Source: Lachnospiraceae bacterium
GTDB taxonomy: Bacteria; Bacillota; Clostridia; Lachnospirales; Lachnospiraceae
Direction of reading: 5' to 3'
DNA length: 64,000 nucleotides
Assembly: GCA_902363835.1 (NCBI GenBank)
Contig: CABJBM010000019.1
Coordinates: 1-64,000 of the forward strand
Shown here: piece after piece, positions 43,391-52,761 of the stretch
How positions within the stretch are numbered: the stretch's first letter is position 1
Layout: the number at the start of each line of letters is the position of its first letter
Program-made: the position numbers and the translations under genes
Notes under the pieces: model-generated
The model's database searches: none
What the model was told of the DNA's origin: nothing
The model's input: the letters and a program-made list of their open reading frames with translations, nothing else

Positions 43391-44380
43391 ATGGATAATA
43401 AATTAATTGATGTTAAAAATTTAAAAACATATTTCTATACAGATGCAGGGGTGGTAAAGGCAGTGGATGACGTGTCCTTTTCCATTGAACAGGGAAAGAC
43501 CCTGGGAATCGTAGGAGAGTCGGGATGCGGAAAGAGCATTACCTCCTTATCCATCATGCAGCTTGTGGAGACACCTCCGGGAAAGATTGCGGGAGGGGAG
43601 ATCCTTTACAGGGGAGAAAATCTTTTAGAGAAGACTCCTGATGAAATGAGAAAGATCAGGGGTAAGAAAATTGCCATGATCTTTCAGGAGCCTATGACTT
43701 CCTTAAATCCTGTTTTCACAGTAGGACAGCAGATCATTGAGGCCATAATGATCCACGAAGCAGGGATATCCAGGCAGCAGGCCAGGGAAAAGGCCATTGA
43801 CATGCTCCGTATGGTGAAAATCCCTCTGCCTGAAAAAAGGATCGACGAATACCCCCACCAGCTTTCCGGCGGTATGCGTCAGAGGGTCATGATCGCTATG
43901 TCTCTTTGCTGCAATCCCGAGCTTTTGATCTGCGATGAACCAACTACAGCCCTGGATGTGACCATTCAGGCCCAGATTCTGGAGCTGATCAATGAGCTGA
44001 AGCAGAAAACAGGTGCCTCCATCATGATGATCACTCATGACTTAGGAGTGATTGCAGAGGTGGCTGATGATGTTATGGTCATGTACGCCGGAAAGGTTGT
44101 GGAGCAGGGGACAACGGATGAAATATTTGACAGCCCCATGCATCCCTACACGGAAGGGCTTATGAATTGTATCCCAAGGCTGGAGGACGAGGTAGAGGAG
44201 CTTCATGTCATTAAGGGCATGGTGCCCAGCTTTGACTCAATGCCAGACGGCTGCGCCTTCTGTCCCAGGTGCGAATACGCAAAGCCTGTATGCGGGAAAA
44301 GTATGCCGGAGCTGATAGAAAAGGATGGCAGAAAAATCCGCTGCTTTAAATATACGGATCAATGGAAGGAGGAGGTATAA
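43391..44380 (+). CDS. Peptide ABC transporter ATPase (DppD/OppD type)
   Basis: A 329-residue ATPase: Walker A GESGCGKS, signature LSGGMRQRVMIAM, Walker B LLICDEPTTAL and the H-loop MITHDL. The C-terminal oligopeptide extension carries CAFCPRCEYAKPVC, four cysteines that in this family can hold an iron-sulfur cluster. Its stop codon overlaps the start of the partner ATPase. Confidence 0.9.
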   Translation: MDNKLIDVKNLKTYFYTDAGVVKAVDDVSFSIEQGKTLGIVGESGCGKSITSLSIMQLVETPPGKIAGGEILYRGENLLEKTPDEMRKIRGKKIAMIFQEPMTSLNPVFTVGQQIIEAIMIHEAGISRQQAREKAIDMLRMVKIPLPEKRIDEYPHQLSGGMRQRVMIAMSLCCNPELLICDEPTTALDVTIQAQILELINELKQKTGASIMMITHDLGVIAEVADDVMVMYAGKVVEQGTTDEIFDSPMHPYTEGLMNCIPRLEDEVEELHVIKGMVPSFDSMPDGCAFCPRCEYAKPVCGKSMPELIEKDGRKIRCFKYTDQWKEEV

Positions 44381-45375
44381 TGGACAGCCAGGAGACAAGA
44401 AAACCTCTGTTGGAGGTAAAGCATTTAAAAAAGTGGTTTTCTGCAAAATCCACCCCTTTTTCCGGAAAAAAGATGTATATTAAGGCTGTGGATGATGTGA
44501 GCTTTCAGCTATATCCCGGAGAAACCCTGGGCGTAGTAGGAGAATCAGGCTGCGGAAAATCCACCATGGGACGTTCCGTGCTGCGGCTGATTGAGCCTAC
44601 GGAAGGTCAGATTCTTTTTGAAGGCCGGGATTTTATGAAGCTGAAAAGCGGGGATTTAAGAAAGAGCAGAAGTAAAATGCAGATTATATTCCAGGACCCA
44701 TATGCATCCTTAAATCCACGAATGACCATTGGTGAGATCATTGCAGAGCCTTTGGACTTACAATGGAAAACAGGAAAGGAAGAGATCCGGAAGCGGGTTT
44801 TGGAGACCATGGAGATCGTTGGCCTTAACACAAAATATTACAACCGGTATCCTCATGAATTTTCAGGAGGCCAGAGGCAGAGGATCGGCATTGCAAGAGC
44901 CATTGTGCTGAGGCCGGAGCTTATGGTGTGCGACGAGCCGGTATCCGCTCTTGACGTATCCATTCAGGCTCAGGTGATCAATCTTTTGCGCAGGCTTCAA
45001 AAGCAGATGGGAATGGCCTATATCTTTATTTCCCATGATTTAAGCGTGATCAAACACATTTCCGACAGGGTTGCGGTCATGTATCTGGGACATATGGTGG
45101 AGATTGCCGGCAAGGATGATTTGTACCGGAACACCCTCCATCCCTATACAAAGGCTTTGCTTTCTGCAATTCCTGTGCCGGACCGCCATGCCAGGAAGGA
45201 GAAGATCATCCTGGAGGGCGATTTACCAAGCCCTGCCAACCCGCCTTCCGGCTGTGTATTTCACACCAGATGCTTTATGGCAAGGGAGGTCTGCGGGAAG
45301 GAAGTGCCGGAGATGAAGGATTATGGAAACGGCCATTGCTGTGCTTGTCATTTTGCAGGAGAATGGAATAAATAA
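44380..45375 (+). CDS. Peptide ABC transporter ATPase (DppF/OppF type)
   Basis: A 331-residue partner ATPase: Walker [13 protein letters not shown], signature [14 protein letters not shown], Walker [12 protein letters not shown] and IFISHDL. The C-terminal Cys motif [15 protein letters not shown] is present. ATG 44380 is chosen because GGAGGAGG lies just before it; an in-frame ATG at 44362 lies upstream of that site. Confidence 0.9.
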   Translation: MDSQETRKPLLEVKHLKKWFSAKSTPFSGKKMYIKAVDDVSFQLYPGETLGVVGESGCGKSTMGRSVLRLIEPTEGQILFEGRDFMKLKSGDLRKSRSKMQIIFQDPYASLNPRMTIGEIIAEPLDLQWKTGKEEIRKRVLETMEIVGLNTKYYNRYPHEFSGGQRQRIGIARAIVLRPELMVCDEPVSALDVSIQAQVINLLRRLQKQMGMAYIFISHDLSVIKHISDRVAVMYLGHMVEIAGKDDLYRNTLHPYTKALLSAIPVPDRHARKEKIILEGDLPSPANPPSGCVFHTRCFMAREVCGKEVPEMKDYGNGHCCACHFAGEWNK

Positions 45376-45401
45376 GAGAATGGATACGGAGGTTAAAGAA
45401 C

Positions 45402-46472
45402 ATGAAGATTACAGGCATTGACGTTAAAACAGTGGAAGTACCCTTAACAGAACCCTTCCACATATCACTGGGAACCATTACCCATGCCATAAGCGCGGTG
45501 GTAAAGGTGGAAACAGATGAAGGAATCTGCGGTTATGGAGAAGGCGCTCCCGGCGTGCTGATCACAGGGGAAAACCTGGCAGGCACCGTGGAGAGCATCA
45601 GGCATTTTGAACAGGCTCTCCTTGGAACCGATCCTACGGACATTGAAAAGGTTTACTGGATTCTGGACAGGGCGGCAGCCCATGCGCCCTGCGGAAAGAC
45701 TGCCATTGATATAGCGTGCTATGACATCCTGGGAAAAAAGGCCGGTCTGCCGGTATACCGGCTTCTGGGCGGATATTCCAATACAATAGAAACAGACATT
45801 ACCGTGGGGATCAATGCACCGGAAGTAATGGCGGAAAAGGCGGCAGCTCATGTGAAAAACGGTTTTGATACCATTAAAACAAAGGTTGGCACAGGGCTGA
45901 AAGAGGATGTTGCCAGAATTAAGGCCATCCGGCAGGCAGTAGGTCCGGATGTGAAGATCCGTATCGATGCAAACCAGGCATGGTCTGCCAAGGAGGCCCT
46001 TCAGATCATTGAGCGCCTGAACGAATATGACATTGAACTGGTAGAACAGCCGGTAAAGGCTGCGGACATTGACGGCCTTGAATACGTAACGAAAAACAGC
46101 AGGGTCCTGATCATGTCTGATGAAAGCTGCTTTAACGCAAAGGATGCCCTTCGCCTTGCAGAGAGAAGAGCCGTTGACGTGCTGAACATCAAGCTGATGA
46201 AATGCGGCGGAATCCGGGAAGCTTTGAAGATCAATGCCATCTGTGAAACCGCCGGCATTGAATGCATGCTGGGCTGCATGGCGGAAGAGACCAACATCGG
46301 AATTACCGCTGCCGCCAGCTTAGGAGCTGCTGTAAAGAACATTACCAGAGCGGATTTAGATGCAACGTTTTGCCTGACTGCCCTTCCTTTTGAAGGCGGC
46401 ATTGGAACGGAGTGTACAAAGACCCTGGTGCTCCCGGAAGAACCGGGCTTTGGTTTTATAGGTTTAAAATAA
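45402..46472 (+). CDS. Dipeptide epimerase (L-Ala-D/L-Glu epimerase-like)
   Basis: A 356-residue enolase-superfamily enzyme of the muconate-lactonizing subgroup. The catalytic lysines are Lys159/Lys161 (TIKTKVG) and Lys264 (NIKLMKCGG). Metal ligands are Asp189 (IRIDANQ), Glu215 (LVEQP) and Asp240 (MSDES). Family members convert L-Ala-D-Glu from peptidoglycan to L-Ala-L-Glu so that normal peptidases can use it. Its place after an oligopeptide importer and before two peptidase-like genes supports that role. Exact dipeptide preference needs the C-terminal specificity residues, which I cannot judge. Confidence 0.85.
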   Translation: MKITGIDVKTVEVPLTEPFHISLGTITHAISAVVKVETDEGICGYGEGAPGVLITGENLAGTVESIRHFEQALLGTDPTDIEKVYWILDRAAAHAPCGKTAIDIACYDILGKKAGLPVYRLLGGYSNTIETDITVGINAPEVMAEKAAAHVKNGFDTIKTKVGTGLKEDVARIKAIRQAVGPDVKIRIDANQAWSAKEALQIIERLNEYDIELVEQPVKAADIDGLEYVTKNSRVLIMSDESCFNAKDALRLAERRAVDVLNIKLMKCGGIREALKINAICETAGIECMLGCMAEETNIGITAAASLGAAVKNITRADLDATFCLTALPFEGGIGTECTKTLVLPEEPGFGFIGLK

Positions 46473-46478
46473 TATGAC

Positions 46479-46513
46479 TGGTGGTATTGCGGCAAAAGGC
46501 TGCAATACCACCA
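46479..46513 (+). repeat. Hairpin between epimerase and transglutaminase-like genes
   Basis: TGGTGGTATTGC (46479-46490) and its exact complement (46502-46513) form a 12-base stem with an 11-base loop. TCTTAC follows rather than a T run. It probably adjusts expression of the downstream pair of genes. Confidence 0.55.
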
Positions 46514-46535
46514 TCTTACAATGGAGGGGAATTTT

Positions 46536-47909
46536 ATGATCAATGATATTTCATGGGCAAAGATCCCTTTGCCCGACGATATTTTACGCCTTAAAAATGC
46601 CGGATATTTAAAAGAGGCAAAAGAGGCAATGGATGATATGCTTTCAGGCTTTTTGCCGGAATGCATGAGAAAGCGGCTGGAGCTGGAAAAAGAGCTGATG
46701 GGAAGCCTGGATGCAAATGAATATCCCTATACAAAGCAGGAGGCAGAAGAGCTATTAAGCAAGACCTTTGCAGACGTCAGGAAAGGAGAGCTTCATGAGC
46801 TGATAAGGTCCTTTGCGGCTGACTGGATTTATATTAACGGAGAGATTTGTTTCCACAAATTATTTTTGGATAACATCATAAAAACCAGGCCTGATTACCG
46901 CGCAAGGCTGAAATCCCAGGAAGAGGATGAGGCGGGCAGCCTGCGTCAGAAGATGTTGGATGAGAACGTATCCCATATGAAAGCCCATGGAGGCAGAAAA
47001 GCCAGAGTGGTCATAAGGGCTTCCGTCCGGATCAACAAGGAAGCAGAACGGGTGGGGGAAGATGTCAGGGTCCATATTCCCATTCCCCGTAAATGCAGGC
47101 AGGTCAGTGATATCCGCATTCTTGAGGCATCTCCGGAAATTACCGTGACAGCGCCGGAGGATGCAGAGCAGAGAACTGTTTGCTTTGAAACAAAATTAAA
47201 GCCTGATCAGGAGTTTTATGTGAGATACAGTTATGTAAACAGCATGGATTACGTGGAAGCGGACCCGGAGAAGGCGGCGGAGGTTCAACCGGAATTTTAT
47301 TTAGGAGAGCAGGCACCTCATATTCTGTTCACCCCTTTTCTTAAAGAGCTTCTGGAAGAAATACGGGAGGGGGAAGAAAACCCTGCCGTTGTTGCCAGAA
47401 AAATCTATGATTTCATTACTACCAGGGTAAAGTATTCTTTTGTGCGGGAATATGCCGGTCTGGATAACATTTCCGAATATGCGGCAAAGAACTTAAAGGG
47501 AGACTGCGGCGTTCAGGCCATACTTTTTATCACCTTGTGCCGTTTGGCCGGTATCCCTGCCAGATGGCAGTCAGGACTTCATGCATCTAAAGTATATACC
47601 GGCTGCCATGACTGGGCGGAATTTTATGTGGAACCCTTTGGCTGGCTGTATGCGGACCCTTCTTTTGGCGGCAGTGCATACCGTATGGGCAACATGGACC
47701 GGTGGAACTATTACTTTGGAAACCTGGATATCTACCGCATGGCTGCCAATGGAGGCATCCAGTCGGAATTCCTTCCAACTAAAAAATATTTCCGGGCAGA
47801 TCCCATTGACAATCAAAGGGGAGAAGTGGAGTATGAGGACAGAGGACTTGGCTTTTTGGAGTTTCAGGCGGAACAGGTAACTGAGGTTATGGAAGACTGG
47901 CAGGAATAG
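46536..47909 (+). CDS. Transglutaminase-like cysteine peptidase
   Basis: A 457-residue cytoplasmic protein with no signal peptide. An alpha-helical and beta N-terminal part of about 270 residues precedes a transglutaminase-like core with Cys324 (KGDCGVQA), His358 (GCHDWAEF) and Asp374 (YADPSFG) as the catalytic triad. The core is used by many proteases and amidases. Between a muropeptide-type epimerase and a serine peptidase, cleavage of imported cell-wall peptides is the natural guess. ATG 46536 follows GGAGGGG. Confidence 0.8.
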   Translation: MINDISWAKIPLPDDILRLKNAGYLKEAKEAMDDMLSGFLPECMRKRLELEKELMGSLDANEYPYTKQEAEELLSKTFADVRKGELHELIRSFAADWIYINGEICFHKLFLDNIIKTRPDYRARLKSQEEDEAGSLRQKMLDENVSHMKAHGGRKARVVIRASVRINKEAERVGEDVRVHIPIPRKCRQVSDIRILEASPEITVTAPEDAEQRTVCFETKLKPDQEFYVRYSYVNSMDYVEADPEKAAEVQPEFYLGEQAPHILFTPFLKELLEEIREGEENPAVVARKIYDFITTRVKYSFVREYAGLDNISEYAAKNLKGDCGVQAILFITLCRLAGIPARWQSGLHASKVYTGCHDWAEFYVEPFGWLYADPSFGGSAYRMGNMDRWNYYFGNLDIYRMAANGGIQSEFLPTKKYFRADPIDNQRGEVEYEDRGLGFLEFQAEQVTEVMEDWQE

Positions 47910-47913
47910 ACAG

Positions 47914-49317
47914 ATGAATAGAATAACAGAGGAAAACAAACAGAAATTTGAAGCATTGGTTCAGGATATCATGACCGTTCAGGAAGCGGCAGGAGTGGCG
48001 GTGGCAATCATGGATAAAACAGGCCGGGTGCAGTATGAAAAATATTTCGGATACCGTGACCAGGAACAGGGGCTGCCCATTGACAGTCAGACGATTTTCG
48101 GGCTGGCATCCATAACAAAATCCTTTACAAGCCTTGCCATCATGCAGCTGGCGGAACAGGGAGTGATCCGTCTGTCTGACCCTGTCAGCAAATATGTGCC
48201 GGCCTTCACAAACAAAAACCAGAAAGCCCCGGTTAAAATATGGCACCTTCTCTGCCACAGCGGCGGCTTCTTTCCCCAGCCCCGCATCCTGGTGGACCAG
48301 GTGGCAGAAGACATGGGCCTTGAGGAACTTAAGGACGGAGATCTGGCTTATGGGGAGGCCCTTGCTGAGGAAGGGATAAAAAGGGTGGCCTCCCGCCTGG
48401 ATGACCAGACGGACTTAATTGGACTTCCGGGAGAGCTGATGAGCTATTGCAACGACGGCTTTGGAGTTTTGTCCGATATTATAAAGAATTACGGGGACCA
48501 GCCCTCTTTTGCTGATTATCTGTTAAAGCATATCATCGGACCTTTGGGGCTGGAAAGAAGCTTCTGCGACTTTGTAAAGCCCTCTTTGGATGAAAACGCC
48601 GCCATCCTTTATACAACGGAAGAAGGAGTCCGCAGGGCGACCAGGGATTATCATGACAATGCTTTTGTCTTAAACGGCGGCGGGGCCATGAAATCCACGG
48701 TTTCAGATATGGTTAAATACATCTGCATGTATTTAAATGAAGGAAAGGGATTAAACGGAATCAGGATTGCTTCGGAATATTCCATAAGGGAAATGTGCAA
48801 ACCCCGCCAGTATTTTAAGCCGGGAGGCTGGTACGGTTATGGCCTGTGCAGGAAATCCATGGAGGACATTGATATCTTAGAACACGGAGGAAGCCTTCCC
48901 GGCGTGTCCTCCAATATGTCCTGGTCCTATGAAAATGAGGCAGGAGTCATTGTCCTGTGCAATACCATGGATGTTTCTGCAGGAGTGATCGCAGACGGGG
49001 CCATGCGCATGTATCTTGGCAAGGACCCGGTGGAGCCAAAGGCGGAATACAGGGAATATCCATGGAGCGAAGCATTTATAAGGTCAGTATCAGGAGATTA
49101 TGTTATGGGGGAAGGAGAGCACTTTACCCTGGGCATGTCTGAGGATGGCAAACTGGCAATGACCCTGAATGGGAAGAAAAAGGAAGTGTGCACCGTAAAT
49201 CCTTACACGGCCATGATAAAAGGCAGGTATTCAGATGGCTTTGTCCAGATTCTTCATGATGAGAACAGAGGGATATGGGGAGCCAGGTGCGGAAGCAGGA
49301 TCTATCCCAAAATATAA
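47914..49317 (+). CDS. Class C beta-lactamase-fold serine hydrolase
   Basis: A 467-residue penicillin-binding-protein/beta-lactamase-like enzyme. Ser66 and Lys69 form the SITK motif, Tyr178 and Asn180 the YCN motif, and HGGSLPG is the third box. A C-terminal domain of about 90 residues resembles those of D-aminopeptidases and esterases in this family. No signal peptide is visible, so a cytoplasmic D-amino peptidase or esterase is likelier than antibiotic resistance. It follows the transglutaminase-like gene by 4 bases and ends the operon. Confidence 0.8.
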   Translation: MNRITEENKQKFEALVQDIMTVQEAAGVAVAIMDKTGRVQYEKYFGYRDQEQGLPIDSQTIFGLASITKSFTSLAIMQLAEQGVIRLSDPVSKYVPAFTNKNQKAPVKIWHLLCHSGGFFPQPRILVDQVAEDMGLEELKDGDLAYGEALAEEGIKRVASRLDDQTDLIGLPGELMSYCNDGFGVLSDIIKNYGDQPSFADYLLKHIIGPLGLERSFCDFVKPSLDENAAILYTTEEGVRRATRDYHDNAFVLNGGGAMKSTVSDMVKYICMYLNEGKGLNGIRIASEYSIREMCKPRQYFKPGGWYGYGLCRKSMEDIDILEHGGSLPGVSSNMSWSYENEAGVIVLCNTMDVSAGVIADGAMRMYLGKDPVEPKAEYREYPWSEAFIRSVSGDYVMGEGEHFTLGMSEDGKLAMTLNGKKKEVCTVNPYTAMIKGRYSDGFVQILHDENRGIWGARCGSRIYPKI

Positions 49318-49461
49318 AATGGAATTCACCCCCCTGAATATGCATAAGCAAACCATATCAGACAGGATTATTATCAGACGTTACTTGAAATGAAATATTT
49401 TTATTACATCATTGAATAATCTGGAAAAAGATGTTAGAATATAATATATCATTTTACGGAA
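49318..49461. other. Gap after the peptide operon
   Basis: AT-rich sequence before the rubredoxin remnant. ATTGAATAATCTGG to TTAGAATATAATATA (about 49412-49450) could hold a promoter for the remnant and the ferritin gene. No clear terminator is seen. Confidence 0.3.
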
Positions 49462-49596
49462 GTGATACACGCAAAAAAGGCGCTCTGTGGTCATATTTAT
49501 GATCCGGAGTTAAGTGATCCGAATTATGGAATTGAACCGGATACGGCCTGGGAGGCTGTCCCTGATCATTGGACATGCCTGGTTTGCAGTTTATAG
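49462..49596 (+). pseudogene. Rubredoxin remnant
   Basis: A 44-codon frame, too short for most gene finders, reads as rubredoxin: LCGHIYDPELSDPNYGIEP, then WEAVPDHW and CLVC. Rubredoxin needs four cysteines (CxxCG and CPxCG). Here the first is replaced by Lys6, while Cys9, Cys39 and Cys42 remain, and the protein stops two residues after the last. GTG 49462 has a poor ribosome site. It is probably a dead copy beside the ferritin gene. A single base change restoring TGC would revive the site. Confidence 0.65.
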
Positions 49597-49665
49597 AAAC
49601 ATGCATTTCACGTAATCTGATAGGAAAAAGCCGATAAAAAACAAGGTTAAAGGAGGGCGAGGATT

Positions 49666-50178
49666 TTGTTAAATAAGGAAATTGTTGCAAAGATAAACAA
49701 ACAGATCAATTTTGAGCTGTATTCGGCATACATCTATCTGGACATGTCCAATTATTATGCAGACAGTAATTTAAATGGCTTTGCAAATTGGTTTAAGATC
49801 CAGACTCAGGAAGAGCGGGATCATGCCATGCTCTTTATGGATTATCTGCTTAACAATGGTGAAAAGGTTGTACTGGAAGATATTAAGGCTCCCGAATTTG
49901 TTTACACAGATTTCCGTCAGCCGGCTGTGACTGCCTATGACCATGAGATAAAGGTAACGGCTTCCATTCATGATATTTATGGAACCGCTTACGAGTTAAA
50001 AGACTTCCGTACCATGCAGTTCCTCGACTGGTTCGTAAAAGAACAAAATGAAGAGGAGAAAAATACGGACGAGATTATAAAGAGATACGATTTATTCGGA
50101 AATGATGCAAAGGGATTGTATTTGCTGGATTCAGAGCTGGCGGCAAGAGTTTATACGCCACCTTCTCTGGTGCTTTGA
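49666..50178 (+). CDS. Ferritin (FtnA type)
   Basis: A 170-residue four-helix iron-storage protein. Ferroxidase ligands are Glu17 (NFELYSAY), Glu50 and His53 (EERDHA), Glu94 (YDHEIKV) and Glu/Gln near 126-130 (VKEQNEEE). It oxidises and stores iron and helps limit oxygen damage. TTG 49666 is the start, with AGGAGG nine bases before. It follows a rubredoxin remnant, a pairing common in anaerobes' oxygen defence. Confidence 0.9.
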   Translation: MLNKEIVAKINKQINFELYSAYIYLDMSNYYADSNLNGFANWFKIQTQEERDHAMLFMDYLLNNGEKVVLEDIKAPEFVYTDFRQPAVTAYDHEIKVTASIHDIYGTAYELKDFRTMQFLDWFVKEQNEEEKNTDEIIKRYDLFGNDAKGLYLLDSELAARVYTPPSLVL

Positions 50179-50213
50179 TCTCCATAGTATCATAACATAA
50201 TTCTAAAGAAGAG

Positions 50214-50264
50214 CATTCTCTGCCATGATGGGAGTAAGTAATTTCCCGGCAGGGAATGTTTTTT
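50214..50264 (+). terminator. Terminator of the ferritin gene
   Basis: CATTCTCTGCC (50214-50224) pairs with GGCAGGGAATG (50248-50258), one wobble, then a run of six T residues. Confidence 0.75.
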
Positions 50265-50352
50265 CGTTATTATCGTTCATGTTTTTTGGACAGAGACACC
50301 CTGCTTTAGGGCCTGCCCCTTTATGGGGCATCGGGTGTAGGGAGGAAAGTTT

Positions 50353-51282
50353 GTGGCAAAACAAAAGGAGAAGGTGGAATTCCGCTATTATGAGATTCCG
50401 GAGACGGAATTGGTCCTGGCTCTTTTAGGAGAGGACTGGATCAGAGAATATGGAAAGGGGATCAAATACCTTCATTTTCACGATCTTTTGGAAATCGGAT
50501 ATTGCCGCTGGGGGAAGGGGGAAGTGGTGCTGGGGCAGGAATTGGTTCCGTTTTCAGCCCGTTCCGTAATGATCGTGCCTCCAAGGCTGCCTCATACCAC
50601 CAACAGCACGGAGGGGACAAAAGGATATTGGGAGTGGATGTACATTGATCTGGAAAAAACTGTATCGGAAGTATATGGATATGACCCGGTGATTCAGAGG
50701 ACTATATTAAAGCGGCTTCACCGGACTGGCTATCTTTTGCCGGGAGATGAAAACCCGGCTCTTTCCGGGCTGGTTCTGGGCATTATGGAGGAGGTCCGCC
50801 ATAAAAAGCCTTATTACAGGGAAAGCGTAAGGGGATATCTCCATGCTTTTATGGTGGAGCTTTTGCGGCTTTCCGATGATGAGGAACGGGGCATGAAAAG
50901 CAGGAACAGGGATGCTGTCCTTGCCGGGGCTCTGGATTATATTGCCGGGCATTATGACCAGGAAATAAAAATCGGCAGTCTGGCAGAGGCCTGCAACATG
51001 AGCGAAAGCCATTTCCGCCGTGTTTTTGAAGAGGGAATGAACATGAAGCCTTTGGATTATGTTAACCTTGTCCGGATTCAAAATGCCTGTGAATTGCTTA
51101 AAAAGACGGACAAATCCATGGAAGAGGTTGGTACAAAATGTGGATTTGCATCTATTTCCGCATTTAACCGGAATTTCAGGAAATTACTGGATATTTCTCC
51201 CTATCAGTGGAAGAAATCAAAAGAAAATTATGAAGGCAAGCTTCTGAATTACAAAATCAGCGCACAAAAAGGCTGGGAATAA
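50353..51282 (+). CDS. AraC-family regulator with cupin-like sensor
   Basis: A 309-residue regulator. The N-terminal domain (about 25-110) is cupin-like, with HFHDLLEIGYCRWGKGEVVL in part and a LPHTTNS segment. The AraC DNA-binding domain is at about 190-297, with IGSLAEACNMSESHFRRVF in part and GFASISAFNRNFRKLLDISP in part. GTG 50353 follows GGGAGG. It directly precedes the binding-protein operon with a GH42 enzyme and most likely activates it in response to a sugar. Confidence 0.85.
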   Translation: MAKQKEKVEFRYYEIPETELVLALLGEDWIREYGKGIKYLHFHDLLEIGYCRWGKGEVVLGQELVPFSARSVMIVPPRLPHTTNSTEGTKGYWEWMYIDLEKTVSEVYGYDPVIQRTILKRLHRTGYLLPGDENPALSGLVLGIMEEVRHKKPYYRESVRGYLHAFMVELLRLSDDEERGMKSRNRDAVLAGALDYIAGHYDQEIKIGSLAEACNMSESHFRRVFEEGMNMKPLDYVNLVRIQNACELLKKTDKSMEEVGTKCGFASISAFNRNFRKLLDISPYQWKKSKENYEGKLLNYKISAQKGWE

Positions 51283-51342
51283 GGGAGAAATGATTGAATA
51301 TGCCCGTTTTTTAATTGAATCTAAAAAGTTTAAATCAAAAAA

Positions 51343-51379
51343 GTTGGTATAATGTGATTATCAGAAATCTTTCGAAAGA
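51343..51379 (+). promoter_or_regulatory. Extended -10 promoter and palindrome before the GH42 operon
   Basis: TTGGTATAAT gives an extended -10 (TATAAT at 51348-51353) with no good -35, as expected for an AraC-activated promoter. TCTTTCGAAAGA (51368-51379) is a perfect 12-base palindrome about 15 bases after the -10 box, possibly a second control site. Confidence 0.45.
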
Positions 51380-51429
51380 AAAAGAATATTAATTAAGTCA
51401 ATTTTTTATGAAAGAGGAGGAGTTTTTCT

Positions 51430-52737
51430 ATGAAGAAAAGAATCACATCCATATTACTTGCCGGGGCCATGGCGGCTTCTTTAACAGCCTGCGGCACTTC
51501 CGGAGGCACAGGGCAGAAGACAGGTGACGGAGCTAAGGCCGCAAACGAGCTGACGGTCTGGTGCTGGGATCCGGCATTTAATATTTATGCCATGGAGGAA
51601 GCTGCAAAGGTATACCAGAAGGATCACCCGGACTTTAAGCTGAATGTGGTGGAAACGCCCTGGGCAGACGTTCAGACCAAGATGACAACGGCGGCCACCT
51701 CCAAAAACCTGGATACTCTTCCTGATATTCTGCTGATGCAGGACAATGCGTTTCAGAAAAATGTAATCAGCTATCCGGACGCATTTAAGGATTTAACCGG
51801 AAGCGGAATTGATTTTTCCCAGTTCCCAAAAGCCAAAACAGCCTATTCAATTGTGGGAGAGAAAAATTACGGCGTTCCCTTTGACAATGGAGCCGCCATT
51901 GCCGCCTACCGTACCGACGTGCTAAAAGAGGCCGGATATACAGAGGCAGATTTTACTGACATTACCTGGAGCAAGTATCAGTCTATAGGTGAGGATATTT
52001 TGGCAAAGACAGGAAAGCCTCTGTTATCCTGTACGGCAGGAGAATCTGACTTAATCATGATTATGCTCCAGTCAGCAGGGGGAAGCCTCTTTGATAAGGA
52101 TGGAAATCCCAGCATGGTTGGAAATGACAAGCTGAAAAAGGTTATGGAAACCTACGTTTCCCTTGTTAAGAGCGGTGTGCTTGTAGAAGTCAATGACTGG
52201 GACCAGTATGTGGGAACCATGACAAACAGCACTGTGGCAGGAACCATAAACGGCTGCTGGATCATGGCAAGCATTCAGACCGCAGAAGACCAGTCCGGAA
52301 AATGGGCTATTACCAATATTCCCAAGCTTGAGGGAGTGGATGATGCTACCAACTACTCCAACAATGGCGGTTCCAGCTGGGCTGTGACTGCGGGAAGCAA
52401 GAATCCGGAGCTGGCAGCGGATTTCCTTTCCAAGACCTTTGCAGGAAGCGTTCCTTTTTATGAGACAATCCTTCCAAAATCCGGAGCGCTGGCAACCTAT
52501 CTTCCTGCAGCGGACAGCAAGGTATATGGAGAGCCTCAGGAGTTCTTTGGCGGAAAGCCGGTATATGCCCAGATCACAGAGTTTGCATCAAAGGTTCCTT
52601 CCAATAACACAGGCGTTTATTATTATGAGGCCCGTGATGCGGTAGCAACTGCCATTACCCATGTGGTTTCAGGAGCAGACGTTGAGGCGGAGATTAAGAC
52701 CGCGGAAGATACGGTCAAGTTTGCCATGGGTAAATAA
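51430..52737 (+). CDS. Sugar ABC transporter substrate-binding lipoprotein
   Basis: A 435-residue family-1 binding protein. The signal peptide ends in the lipobox SLTAC, followed by a short Gly/Thr linker. LTVWCWDPAFNIYAMEEAAK (in part) opens the mature domain and YGVPFDNGAAIAAYRTDVL (in part) marks the hinge. Together with two permeases and a GH42 beta-galactosidase it should import beta-galactosides or galacto-oligosaccharides. Confidence 0.85.
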   Translation: MKKRITSILLAGAMAASLTACGTSGGTGQKTGDGAKAANELTVWCWDPAFNIYAMEEAAKVYQKDHPDFKLNVVETPWADVQTKMTTAATSKNLDTLPDILLMQDNAFQKNVISYPDAFKDLTGSGIDFSQFPKAKTAYSIVGEKNYGVPFDNGAAIAAYRTDVLKEAGYTEADFTDITWSKYQSIGEDILAKTGKPLLSCTAGESDLIMIMLQSAGGSLFDKDGNPSMVGNDKLKKVMETYVSLVKSGVLVEVNDWDQYVGTMTNSTVAGTINGCWIMASIQTAEDQSGKWAITNIPKLEGVDDATNYSNNGGSSWAVTAGSKNPELAADFLSKTFAGSVPFYETILPKSGALATYLPAADSKVYGEPQEFFGGKPVYAQITEFASKVPSNNTGVYYYEARDAVATAITHVVSGADVEAEIKTAEDTVKFAMGK

Positions 52738-52761
52738 AAATAAGAGGGAGGAGGCATTCCA

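Noticed and set aside
47914..49317. Beta-lactamase resistance gene
   Set aside because: No signal peptide and placement in a peptide salvage operon make a cytoplasmic peptidase or esterase likelier.
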